From assembly GCA_001949185.1 (NCBI GenBank), contig BDGG01000001.1, forward strand, positions 4,952,629-5,016,628: DNA of 64,000 nt, in the 5' to 3' direction. Below the pieces are notes generated by a model. The model ran no database searches. It had not been told where the DNA came from and saw only the letters and a list, made by a program, of their open reading frames with translations. A program made the position numbers and the translations under genes. Below, in pieces: positions 33,085-45,503 of the stretch. Source of the DNA: Ramazzottius varieornatus (lineage: Eukaryota > Tardigrada > Eutardigrada > Parachela > Ramazzottiidae). Within the stretch, counting starts at the first letter, position 1; each line of letters opens with the position of its first letter.

Positions 33085-36000
33085 CTAGAATGGGCACAAA
33101 GCATGCCAGTCTTTCTGGACATTGTTCTTCACGCCTATCAGTTTTTCGGTTTGCTCCAGGAGATGCTGGATATGATCGGCTAGCGGACTGTCTTTTAATC
33201 CTTGTGCATTGAGCATCAACTGTTCTGCCAAGCTGGATAGTTCTCCGTAACCCCTAAGCTTTTCTGTGCTGATCTCACGGCACTCGGCTGAGGCTTCCGG
33301 GTTTGCTCCTGTAAACACCAAATAAGTCAGCATATGCGCAGTACTCAACATTGTTCCTTTTGTCTATAGTTGAAAACTGAAACACCATACGTTTGAGGTA
33401 GTTGCCGATGAAAACCATCGCAGAGTCCTTGTAGCCAATATGAGGGTACTTCGGTCGTAGCTCGGCGGCTTCCATGATAGCCTGAACCAACACAGGCCCC
33501 AGCGAGGTCTCCAGGTAGGGCACGACCGACACCGGTCCTTCCAGTTCAACTGGGTGCTCAGGCTGAGGCGGGCGCTTACTAGGAAGAGGGGTGTTGACGA
33601 AATTCCACGGTTGACTACAAAACAGCCCACTGTTGTAACCTTGATTTCTAAGTAGACAAAGGAGTTCAAAGAATCAAAATGTATTTACCTCAAGAATTTG
33701 TTCATACACTCGACCGAACAGAACTGCCACAGCTTTTCGTTGTACTTCACCACAAAGTTGGCTTGTCCATATTTCAGTCCAGAAGGCCTGAAAGTAGGAA
33801 CACGAGAAGTAGTTTACTGTAGATGAGGCGGCTCAAAAGTAAAGTTCTGAAACGTTCATATGCTTACTTTGTGTCGTGGTCGACGTAAGTGACGACACAC
33901 ATGCCAGCAAACGCGAGTTTTTCCGCCCACTGATCGTCCAATTCCTCCACTTGGACAACCTTAGGAAGTTGATCACGTGGTGGCATGGTTCGGTAAGCTA
34001 TCGGAGGAAGCCATCGGTCTGGACTGTCCAGGAAGGCTTCCATTTTCTCCTTCGACGCAAAGAGGTAGTACTTCTCGCGGTACTCCGCAATGAACTCGCC
34101 ATTTGCCCGTGCCAGACAGTCGAAGAGCTGGTACTGGGTGTTAAAAGTAACTGGACAGTAGACTCCGTAGGCTGTGGACAACCGTGTCTAAAAATACAAG
34201 GAAAACTTCGTACTCTGCTCGAAAGATTTTTCAATTTAACTGCCTATCATGCATTACCTTCAGTTGGTTGGGTGTTACGCAGAGTCCGGTAAGTGGTGCC
34301 GCCGTTTCTGTAATGATACACGTACAAAAGCGTTGAATTTTTCAGTCCTCCAAAATATATGCAGATAACTGAGGGAGGGGGTGAACGGCTTACGCTTCTC
34401 TCGTTTGTCAACATAGCCTTGGATGTCCACTGTTCGCTGGGCAATTATTTCTAGGGCCGTGAACCACATCTTCCACTTGGAAGCCGTTGTGTCGATCTGG
34501 TGTAGGTTCTTCGTGTACTTTTTCAAGTAATTCTGTACCGGAGGGATGTTCGTCTTGTAGTGGGCGAGACGGGTAGCGACAACTTGCGAGTTATTGAGCG
34601 GCGGTAGCTTCCTGAAAGAAATTACAGTGCGAACGTCTCCTACACGGTACAGTCCCTGTATATCGTGATTGTTCATACAATCGCGATTTGAGAATTACAA
34701 TGCGTCAAAAAGTGGATTCAAATGTCTTTACATAATAACAATTATAGAAACTGAGGATTGTGTATAATGATTTTAATATGTTCTTCCGATATGAGTTTGT
34801 TGATTCGCCCTGGACCAAGGATTTTTTCTACGGTATTTTAGCGTTTTCCCACTTACTGTTTTTTGGAAAGCATGATTTCGATGACGGATCGTAGCATGCA
34901 TGTCTTGTTACTGGCCACCAACTCGAACACCAGCGTTGGTACGATCAGACGCTGCATCATGACGTTTAGCTTCCCAAACGTGGATGGATAGCCATCCAAG
35001 ATCCACCCTCGCGTTTGACAGTCAGCGGTCCTCAACAAGGCTTCCAGACACAATATCTCCAGAGCGTCAGGAATGTCGCAGCCCGAAGCCAGGTAGGTTT
35101 TCAACAGCCGACACAGCTCGGCATCCGCAAGCTTTATCAGGACGTGCCGAATGGCATCACCGATGGAGATCCTTTGGATACCGATCTCTTCTGCCAACCT
35201 CTTCGCAACTAGAAAAATAATTTTCTTCGGTATCATTTTGTTCAAAACACAGCATCAAAGTTCAGATTATTTACACGTGGATTTGCCGCTTTTCGGTGGA
35301 CCGATGACGGCTATCCGAACCGGCAACGTTAGTTTTGGCGGTTGCTGACGGACGTAATACTCCGGTCGAGACAGAAACTCTTGCCGCGCTCCCTCGGTGG
35401 AACAAAGGTAGATGTACTGCCGGTAGATTACAGGAAAGAGATCAATCAGTTTGGTGGACGCTGGAGGAAACAAGTGACCATTCCGAATCTAGATGGTGCA
35501 GTGCCACAAAGTCAATACGCGATATGCAAATCAGCCAGGAAGAAGATACGGTAGCAAACAGTCGATCAGCGGTGGCCCTTACCTTCACGGGACACCACGT
35601 TCCAAACTTGCCCAGTCTCTTATAATGACGGTCCAGCATTTCCTTCGCCATGATGCCGGACACCGGATGGGCCAGCTGGAAAAGACTCTCCCGTTTCTTC
35701 AACAACGGACCGAGTTGCGCTTGCCATTTCCGCAGGCTTATTTTTTCCGGTCGCAAAGCATTAATGTCGTAGATTTTAATTTTCTGTTCCTCAAAAACTT
35801 CCTGCAAAAACATCAATTTTCAGATGAAGTTCGAATTCTAACTAGAAAATTTGCTCGGTTTCTCTACAGCGTACTTTTATGCCATCGATGTTGCCTTGGT
35901 CTTTGTCCAGTCTGTCCCTCAGCTCATCATTCAATCGGTCATTCGCCGTTTCTTCGTCCTCCGATCCTTCCTCGCCTTGCTCATCTTCCAACTTCGGTTC

Positions 36001-39000
36001 GGGGTACTCTTCATCCAGCTGAGCTTCCATCGTCTCTAACGCCTCTTCCTCGTCATCTTCCTCTTCTTCATCGGGCGGCTCTTCATTACCAGCAGCTTTC
36101 GCTTCCGCACGTCGCTGTGCAGCTTCCTGCTCTTTTTCTCGTTTAGCATCAGCCCGATCCCGCAATAGCTCTTTCTTCTTCTTAGATCTGCTCTTGACCC
36201 ACTCTTTGTGTTTGACAAAGAAGGCTTGAAACCGCTTTTCTCCTCGTTTCTTCTTTTCTTGGAGCCAGTGAGCTTTCCGCTTAGGCAGGATACGGTCAAC
36301 TACCGTATCTTCCTCCAGACTAGTGATGAAGATCGCGTCGGGAAAAATACCTTTTTCGATGAGGAAACGAGCATCCTCGGCATACTGCGGGAATCCATCA
36401 AAGACCAAGTTCCTTCCACTGAACAAAAAACTGACTGAATTAGTCTGACTTCTACCCATATACAGTAGAACTGTAATACACTAATACTCATGATATAACA
36501 TTGCAAATCGCAGAGTGCCTGTTATGAATGCCTACGCATTGCAGATTTCGATATCATCGGCCTTCACAGCGCAACAACTCTTTGCTACAGTTATTCTACA
36601 CATAGTTGTTCCACCTGGTACAGAGCACTGTCTTACGCATAAGGGGCTCGCTTCGTCCACTTATCAAACAGCTCTGTAAGAACTTCCGTCGGTAAAGCAG
36701 ATTCGGAAGTCAGGGCGTCTTGACAAGCTTGTTCCAGTGGAGTCAAGGCTGGCGGTTCATCGGGTTTTATAGGGTCCACCTCCAAAAACACAATAATCAG
36801 CATTAAGGGTGATAATCCACCAAACCGTTCAAGAAAGACTTGAAGAGTTCTCAGGCGGAGACTAAGTACCGGTAGGAAGGGAAGTTTGACCGGGAGTAGC
36901 CCCTCAGGTAACTTTTTTTCCGTCACAAGAAGGTTCTCCGAAGCCGGTGAGGGTTCTTTGGGTAAACGCCAGTATGGCGGCGGTCGATCCAGCGTGAACG
37001 TCTCGACAGGTGGATTCTGCAGCTTCGGTAGGGCCACTTCATTCATGAAGGTCTTCAGATTGATCAAGTAAGCGTCGCATTGTTCCGCCATGATCTTTGC
37101 GTGTGTTGTACGGCCTGAACCTGTTGGTCCGGTCACGAAAATCCTCAGCGGTGGCGGCTATATCGTAGGAAAGTACCCTACTGCGGCTGTCATCAGCTGG
37201 TCAAGATGGCAGAAACTACGGAACTATCGTTTCTTACTTCAGCAGGCCGTTCCTTGGGCAGATACGTCTCCGGATCTTTCCTGAATTTTTCTTTGGCTTC
37301 CGTCGAACTGAAGGAGTATATTTTGTCTTTGTAAGTGACCAACCCATGCTCTGGATTTCCCAGTCGAAGGCCGTTAGTTTCTTTCAGTGCCACCGGACAA
37401 TAGTCACCTGTGTCACCCAATGGTTTCGTTTTCTCCGAGTTCTCGTCCACCTTCTGTAAACGAAGAATTAGCCAACAACGCTAATCCGTAGATACTCATT
37501 GATTTATTTTTGGTAATCGCAATACCCATACACCTTTTCTACTCAAGAAACCATCCTTAGATAGCTCTTTGAGTTTATGAGGCTCACCTTTGGCTTTGTG
37601 AACATGGTCCCGTCCTCGTGCTCCTCGTCTTCTTGGTCACTTTCTTCTTCTGCGCCTTCAGGTTCGACGTAGTCCTGGACGGTGGGTTTGTATTCTCCTA
37701 GAGCTGCGCTACCGATTTCCACCATGACATCCTCCAGTGTCTTTTCACTCAAATTCACTGTGTGTACTCGGAGAGTGGCACCGCTGACGGCAGCATGGAC
37801 TTTGTCAATCTCGGCCAGCTGTCGGCTGATGCTGGCGATCTGTAGGTCCCATGCCTCATCCGATAGCGCGAAAGACGTTGTCCTGGAACATTCGAAATCC
37901 AATATTGATAGGCGAAAACGATATTAGGCTCAAAAATTTGGAAATAATCATACTCTCTGAGTATTTCCGTGCGGTGGAAATTGGTATGCAATGCGTCCAT
38001 CTTCTCGCTGCTGTCTTTCATAAACACAAAGTCCGTAGGTCGCCATTTCTCTTCAAAGGCCAGCAGGGCGGCACCGATCTCCTCACTGGCGAGCACGTTA
38101 TCCAAAACATACTGGGCACTGAAGCAAAAAAAACCGTTGAAGATGTCAGATAAACAAATTTCGAGTTTTGGTCTTGAATATCCATCCATTTCAAAAAATG
38201 AAAAGGCACCTGTCTATTCTGCCATTTCTGGTTTCAGCTCCGCCGCTGAACGCCGCGGCTAAAGTATCCTTCATCAAGACGACAAAGCGGGCATTGTCGA
38301 ACCTAATCGCATCAAAGTTCACCAGGGAGAGAACACGGTCAACTTCAGCCACCACGGCAGGCGTGGTCTCCTTTAGCTCCTCCACCTCAGTCTTCAAAGC
38401 CAGGTATATAATACGAAGCTCTGGCAGCTTCGTTTCCAGCTCGTCGATCCTCGCCAACTCTTCTTCTGTATAGACCTTAGGCGGCACTTCCGGTTCGGCA
38501 GACACTGCGGGTGGCGCCACCTCTTCAATAATCAGAACTGGCTCCTCGGGGGCTGCTTCTTCGGGGATGGTTTCCAAACCTTCTCCTCCTCCTTCAGGGG
38601 CTACTACTGCAGCAACTTCCGCGGGAATCTGCAAGGGGTGAAACGTTGCGCACCCGAACACATTGTGGTTATTCAAATCTTACAGAACCGTACGTTTTCA
38701 AGTGCCAGAGGGGCTCCGGCCAGTGATGTTCTTAGTCGGTTTTGCGGGATGGGTGGCAGGGGGATGTTTATGGAAGGAAGTGACTCTTCGCGGGTTGGCT
38801 TCCGTGTTGGTGCTGCCTCTTGTCCGTAGCTCCCAGCAGGCGAGTCCGGTTCGCCGGAATTTTTCACATCTTCCGCAAATCGGACGGTGGGCATTGCCAC
38901 TGTAGGATTGAGGGGCGGCTCTGATGCCTTTCTCACTACAAAGAAGGGCATGGCTAACACACCGTCTCTCGATTACCACTTTTATTCTGCATAATGCAAA

Positions 39001-41715
39001 GTTCACGAGCAGAAATAGCGTACCGGGCTCGAGGACATCTCTTAAAATGTCGAAGAATGGACTGTCGGACTTCAGCGCGCGTAGTTCAGCACCTGAAAAA
39101 AAGTTTTGAATTTCGCAAAGAGTCACTACAGAATACTTCGCCATATTTTGGTCGGTGCCAGGATCCTCCACATACCTGCAGCTTCTAGCTCACTCTTTGC
39201 TGGGGTGAGCTTTTCGGTGAGCGATGCTCTAACCATCGCCATCGCCTGTGGTATCGCTCTGGCACGTGTTGATAATGTGAGTTCTTCGGTTTGTTCTCGT
39301 TTAACTTGGTTGAATACCTCTTGCAGATCAACTATCTATGAACACATGCCATGGCCTGACTAGTTCAAGTTTTCGGATTTTTCTTGGAAGGGCGAGAAAC
39401 GTTGAGTCCTACCCGGCTTCCGAATGTTTCGGCTAACTTCTTCGCCATGGTACTTCTTGCCGACCCTGATGGTCCCATCACCACGAATCGAGTGGGCGTC
39501 TTAGGGTTTGGTGGCAAGATGTACAATCGGGGGTTTTGAATGAACTTCTCCTGTTGCACTTTGTCAGCCAGCAGGTAGAGCCGATCTAGAAACCTGAAGA
39601 TCAATCAACCGACAGAGGTCACGGGTGAAATCGTCCATTTCAATTTCCCTGTATACCGAAGAGATTGTGCGTGAAACTTACACAGTGGCAAAGAAGATTT
39701 TTCCTGGTACGGTAAGACCTTCCGCCAGCGAAACAGGACAGAGTGTTCCAAAGATCGACTTGCGCCACTTCCAGCGGGGCGAAGGTGCGCCCACAAGCAG
39801 CGCCTGTTCCAGCTGCTTGTCGACTTCGGCGGTCTCTTCGGGAATCTTCTGCAGGGCGATCATGTCGGTCAGCGGGTGAGGAATGGGTGGCGGCTGCAAC
39901 CTCATGCACTCCAGTCTGGACATTACCAACTAGAAGAAATGTGCATGGGTCTGCGTGCTCGAGAAGGTTCCCAGGCACACTTGCGCATGGATCAAAAGCA
40001 GGTTTTACCTGAGGGATTTGACGAAGTGGAGTATGACCATCAATCTCGATTACTCGCAGTGGATAATACGCCGCCATGAAATTCTGCAAGGCAAAATGAA
40101 ACTGGTTCTTGCGGTTCAGCGTAGGAAGAATCAACTCTTGTAAGAACAAACTCACTTCGATGTGGACCAGCGAGGTCTTCTTGTAGTCCAGGTAATCATC
40201 CTGCACCCATTCGGCGGAGTTCTCCACACATAAATGCAGCGACTCGTTGGGGAACTGCATCTTGTTGTCAACAATCGGCTGAAATCACGGAGGGGTTAAA
40301 AGCAGACACTATATAAAATCAATCAAAGAACCTGCCGTACAATGTTTGGGAAGAAGAGATTCCTGAAGAAAGCCACATCGGTGTCCGCTTCGACTTCCAC
40401 CGGCTTCTGTACGACAGCTGGGTTTTCCTCACCTTCTTCCTCCTCTCCATCTTCCTTGTCCTCCTCTGGTGTTTCTGGTAATAAAATTGGGGCTTCCAAT
40501 CTTGCTTTCGCTTCGTCGATCGGCTCAGCTAACCGTCTTCTAACATGCCCAAAAGTCGTTCGCGAACCATTCCTCAGCGTCGTAGTCTGTCTCTCATCCA
40601 ATACAACTGCCGGTTGGCCACTGTTTCCCGACAGAGCCTTTGCATGTTCAGCTTTGATGGCTTCGCGTTCCTTGTCACGCTTGTTAGACTTCTTCGTGGC
40701 TGGTTTGGTGTCCTTCGATGCTTCGCCTTCGGCTTCGTCGTCTGTAGGCTCTTCCGCTTTACCTTCCGTTTTCTCCGCCCCCTCACCTTCTTCGTCGCCT
40801 TCGACCACGACAGATGGCGCTGGCGCTGGCGCTGCTCTAGCGTCTCGCAGAGTGTCTTCTACCAAACCTGATTCTGTTGTGTCCTCCTGTTCAAAATGAT
40901 GGTACAAAATCTAAGATTTATCCCCACTGTGATTGTTTTCTTACGTAGTGCGCAGCTTCGGCAATGTACGATTCGGCAATCCGAATGCCGGTAGGTGCAT
41001 GCAGATACAGCTTCTCTTTACGACGTACGGCATCTTCCAGTGGAAACTACAACGAAGTAGACTTGTCATGGTGTTGTGTCCTGTAACGATAATACGTGGC
41101 AGCGCGAGCAGAAGGACTGGGAGCATGATTGCTTACCCGAACGACGATGACAAAGTCGACTTTCAGATCGAGAGAGCGCAGAAGGTCGAACTGTTCCTCG
41201 AGAGACAGAACATTCAGTTCAGGAGTCGGGAAATCATCCAAGATGTAGCCTGAGGAATAACCACTTATGAACAGTTTGAAACGAGCAGCATTAGCTGTCG
41301 ATACCGTAATGCCTTGCTTCGTTGGACTGAAGCTTCTTCCGTATCAAGTCCAACGTAAAGAATTGAGGAATTCCATCGCTTGATGCAAACAGCGTGTTCA
41401 GCTGTGCATCAGATTTTGCGCTTCTTAAGGCTTCAGCTACCACGGTTTCCGCTACATAACATGATGCGTATGCATTATTAAATCGGCGCACGCCGTTAGT
41501 CCCGCTCAAAAGAACCTAGCTTTCCTGAAATAACACGTACGGGTCACCAGCAAGCACTTCCAGTAGTGGGCGATAATCCGCGCGACAATGGATTTACCAG
41601 ATCCTGGAGGCCCAAACACGGCAAAACAACCTGGCTTAGACTGCAGGAAGGACAAATCACTCCGATCTTCGTCAAAGAGGTCGAGGTGCAGATCATGTGA
41701 GTGGCCGCCGGACAT
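33085..41715 (-). CDS. AK9: Adenylate kinase 9 homologue (multi-domain nucleotide kinase)
   Basis: I could join 28 minus-strand exons in phase from the ATG at 41715 to the stop at 33085 (2,070 aa; human AK9 is about 1,900). Exon starts: 41715, 41451, 41249, 41046, 40886, 40278, 40134, 39929, 39593, 39335, 39092, 38953, 38628, 38118, 37882, 37453, 37157, 36779, 36418, 35801, 35488, 35208, 34611, 34307, 34187, 33787, 33578 and 33308. Four P-loop regions are visible: GPPGSGKS (Lys41), GPSGSARS (Arg576), GPTGSGRT (Arg1134) and GPPKSGKS (Lys1585). Between them are the repeated family modules (LCPVSLAEG, DYCPVALKE, TWCPVK, VYCPVTF), NMP-site motifs (LVFDGFPQY, WILDGYP) and acidic/basic coiled linkers. 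AK9 enzymes phosphorylate (d)NMPs and NDPs and are linked to cilia or flagella. Lys to Arg in two P-loops suggests that only domains 1 and 4 stay fully active. Confidence 0.93.
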
Positions 41716-42901
41716 TATGTCCCACGCACGGTTAGAGATTTTATTTATTCACATTTTATCAAATGCTACTGCAAGCCCCAGAGTCGAGAGGCTTCAAAGA
41801 ACTCCCATAGGTCGTCCGTTAAGTGGTACTTGCTACCGAGTTCCGACTAAAGTAGCGTGGCAACGTTTGGTGCATAGCCGGCTTGGTCTACCAGCGTTCG
41901 GCCTGATATACTCCACCTGAACGTTAGTTTACTATCACGTTAATGTAGCTGTACAAGAATTTGAAATCTATGTTTCTTTAGCCAAGGTTTTGATTTGTGC
42001 TAATCGTTGAGCTCCCATAAACACATACGGGTTTCGGCGGCTCAATTTGGGGACAAACTTGTTTCCCTCCGATCGTGCCTCTTCTGATACCAACTTATAA
42101 AGAATATAAAAGAGCATCGTGTGGTGAGTTCACGTTACCTCGCCGTGGCTCAAAGTCTCAAATAATCGTTCGCCCTTCTGGGAAGAGTTTCTCGAAAATT
42201 CTGGGGGTGATTACTAGCTGAGATAACCCAACATGAGGGGTTTGCGTCTCAACAGATGCAAGCGAATTCTTGTGCTATGTGATGTCGTTCTGACGTCAAA
42301 ACATTTTCGCTCAAAGTTTCGAGTACCTTCAGAATTTTTTTAACGTAGAATTTTTCAACGCCGATATACTACTTTCTTGTGCTTTACACAGCTACCTCTT
42401 TAATTTATATTCTTCGACAAATTGTCGTAGTTCAGAATGGAATCGAATGCCCCCGATCACGGTGATCGCTGTCGCCAAAATTAACTTCCGTAAACGGGCG
42501 GGTTGTCTTGTATACGAGTAACCAATTATAGTTTCCGTCAGTCAGATTTTCAAATTTGATTAGCCAAAGTCACTTGGTACCATCCAGCGCCCATTTTCGC
42601 AAGTTATTTTTGGCGTGCACTGCACCAATATTCTTTGCCGGAAGTGGCCAAAACCGCGAAACGGTTTCTGCACCGGAACTGGCGCAGTATAAAATTATGG
42701 GATTTTCTTCTATTCAGGGCCAAAACATCACTTGCGAAACAGGTCCACTGTCTTGTCGAAAAGGGAAGGACAAAAATTCGTGTAGAAAACTAGAAGCGTT
42801 GTGAGTAGTCAATCAAGCTGGATAGACTATACTAATGGGGAAAAGCGTTGCGTTATTAACCAGAACGAAGAATACTAGTGACGATGGTTCTGCGTATGTT
42901 G
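41716..42901. other. Intergenic, no gene seen
   Basis: Holds the AK9 promoter side and the 3' flank of the neuropeptide gene. There are only short frames. The sequence is AT-rich from about 42300 to 42560. Confidence 0.45.
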
Positions 42902-45503
42902 TTAACCGAATCGCAGAGTGGGCGGTCCGCTGCGTCCGAACCGGAGGCGGACGCCACTTCGACCGAAACGCAGACGCAGCGAGCTATCTTCTCCGCGCTT
43001 GTGGTGCGTCTTGTAGTAGGTATGAAGATGCGAACCCCATGGGTTGTAGTTGGACGTGTCGTCTTCGTTGGCCATATTAGCACCTGACCACATGTCGTTA
43101 CCTCCTTGCTGGTTCTGTGCCACCCAATCCGAATACTCGGGATTCCAGGAAGATCGAGCAGAAGGGAAGTACGTCTGTGCTGTCCAGAAGGCGCCATCTA
43201 GAGGCTTCCCGTTATTATCGCTGTTGCTGACGGCAGAGTTGGATAAGTCGCTCGGGTCAGGCATTCCTGGAATCGAAGGAAGAGGCAATCAGGCCAACTT
43301 GTCAAGGAAACCCATCAACGCAAGTAACTGCGTACTAGGGGAGGTAACGACTTAATGTCAAGCAGGATGCCGAATTGTTATTGATACTATACCCGGGAGA
43401 AAATGGGTTGGGTTAAGTAATGGACTTTGCGGTTTTCGGAGAAAGTGTCTAAACGAATCTTGATTAGTCTCTGTTACATGAGCGTGATGTGTCAAAGGGA
43501 CTGAAGCAGTTAGCGTGAAACAAGAGCTGAGATCGAGCCACTCGCATAATTACTCACTTAGTTGGGTACTTCCGTTTTCTATTAGGTCGCACAGATGAGA
43601 GGGATTTCACAGAGTTTCCCTGACTAATTGTGACGTATGCAGTAGAAGAGTAAAAAAATCTGATATCCGCTTCTGCCACACTCAACGGCATCTGACTGCC
43701 CTTCCGGACATGAGACTCAGAGACGATTCAGCACGGAAAACTGAAGCGGACATGAGACTTTTTCATTGGGGAGGGAATTTGTGTATAATATGGAACTCCT
43801 TCGTTAATTCCTAACCGAATTTCCCCCTTTTTTACAGTTCTCTTGGACTGTATACAAAGAAATGGGTCTGCTCAGAGCGATGGTTCAATTAGAAAACGTC
43901 TTTTACCCGAAATCGAAGACGGAACGGCATCGGTTATGCAGTAGTGAATTTTGGCCCGCACGCTCTGGCATGAATCTGGTGCATAATGAAAGGAAAACCG
44001 CACGCCGAAATGGGGAAGGGCAAGCTATCTGCTTCCGGTACCCAGTGTCAATAGTATTTTGTTTGGCCAGACAAGGGAGGTCCGTGAGGTTTGAATTTCT
44101 CATCGTTAGTGACTAAAGGGTGGGATTACGACGTGCTAATCAGCTCTTGCGGCTGCACCAGACGATAACAAACCTCCTTTGTACAGAGTGTTTGGCAACG
44201 GGACAAAGGAAGGTGCTCCTGTCATCCAGCGGCTAAATGAGTTGGTAGGTGGAAATATGACCGGCAGGAATTGGCAATTGTAGCCGATTCACCGAAATCA
44301 AAACTTGACTTCGGGCGATAAGGAGCGTCTAGAGGATTTAAGCGAGGATCAACAGTACTACATAGTATTATTGGGAGTTCACATTTGGTGTGGGTTCACT
44401 CTAATCACTCGTGACTCGTAAGTCCACGACTGGTACTTGGCGTTCGACATCTTTGTTCCACCGAACACCAAACGTCACGGTTTCGTTTACCGGAGCTGCT
44501 TGGTCTTTCGGTCAAACACGAATGACCACAAACACTGATATAAATATCCCTGGAAAACACGTTTATAAGACTTCAGGCCCACAAGCTGGACAGTACAAGC
44601 GCGACGAAAAATTATGGGACAGGCCTTCTCGCTACAGCGTTACGGAAGCATGTACGTACGGACCAATTCACAATAATACACTTTTAGACACTGTTCTACG
44701 GCCGAATTCCCATTTTTCGGTCTTTTCCGCCTGTCCCATAAATTTTAATGTTCCATAATTTCTCGTCGTACGTGTACTTTTTTGGAAAACCGGCATGTGT
44801 TACTCGTCACTGCAGCCAACCGATCAATTAGGTGAACCAGCACGCACCCGAGAGGAAATTTCATGAGCTCGCGAACTATTCTCGACTGAACAACACCTTG
44901 ACTTGGTACTGTAGTTCGCTTAAAAAAAAACAGATGTTAGTTCAAACATCCGTTTCGGTTTCAGTGTTTACCGTCGTGTCAAAAAAAACTGATGAGCTGC
45001 GAGAAAAAGTCCTCCATAAAATCATCACCGGCTTTCTCGTGAGGATATGCCACTTCCTTAATCAATGAACATCAGTACTGTTTCAGCTATCCAACACTTT
45101 CCGGCGGAAGCACTCTTGCAAGTCGTATGACCTTTCAACAATCCCCCGATGATCTGGGCTCACTAATACTTTGCCCTCAAAAACTTAACCCCGTAGTCTA
45201 GTCCGCTACCGTTGGGTCGCTTTTCAGCGATCTCTCGCAGCTCGCCGTGCAGAACTTGTCGCGAGTAGATATCTGTTTTCTTTTTAAATGAAGTCAAGTA
45301 AATGCACCTGATAAAGATGGGGAGTCCGTCAACGCAGCACCAAAGTTGTCCCGCTCACCAGTTGAATCCACATTCTCAGTAAGAGCCATCATACTGTCAG
45401 AGAACATGTTCCGAAGAGGGTCGGCTCCTTGTGCAGGGCTTAAGGAGTATAGCACGAAGCAGACAAATGTAACGGAAGGACCAAAGCTCCATCTCAAATT
45501 CAT
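42902..45503 (-). CDS. sNPF: Short neuropeptide F (sNPF)-type RLRF-amide precursor
   Basis: Two minus-strand exons, 45503-45308 and 43266-42902, join at phase 1 across a 2.0-kb intron and give 186 aa. The N-terminus is a signal peptide (MNLRWSFGPSVTFVCFVLYS). A long acidic, Asn-rich spacer ends in a KR dibasic site. Three amidated peptides then follow with single-Arg separators: GEDSSLRLRF(G), SGVRLRF(G) and SGPPTLRF(G). Gly supplies the amide, and RLRF-amide is the arthropod sNPF hallmark. The third peptide ends directly at the stop (LRFG then TAA), so only the amidating Gly has to be processed. The product would be secreted by neurons and act on a G-protein-coupled receptor in feeding or state control. 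The intron carries repeat family 2 copy 2. Confidence 0.9.
44593..44777. repeat. Fold-back repeat family 2, copy 2 (inverted)
   Basis: A 185-bp element, in reverse orientation relative to copy 1. It has GTACAAGCGCGACGA at one end, TCGTCGTACGTGTAC at the other, and the inner TGGGACAGGC pair. Its interior aligns with copy 1 over about 135 bp with scattered changes. It lies in the sNPF intron. Confidence 0.8.

Noticed and set aside
35493-36146. 217-aa plus-strand frame inside the AK9 region
   Set aside because: It is antisense to AK9 exons with acidic repeats and has no domain.
40342-40899. 185-aa Ser-rich plus-strand frame
   Set aside because: It is the antisense shadow of the acidic AK9 exon starting at 40886.
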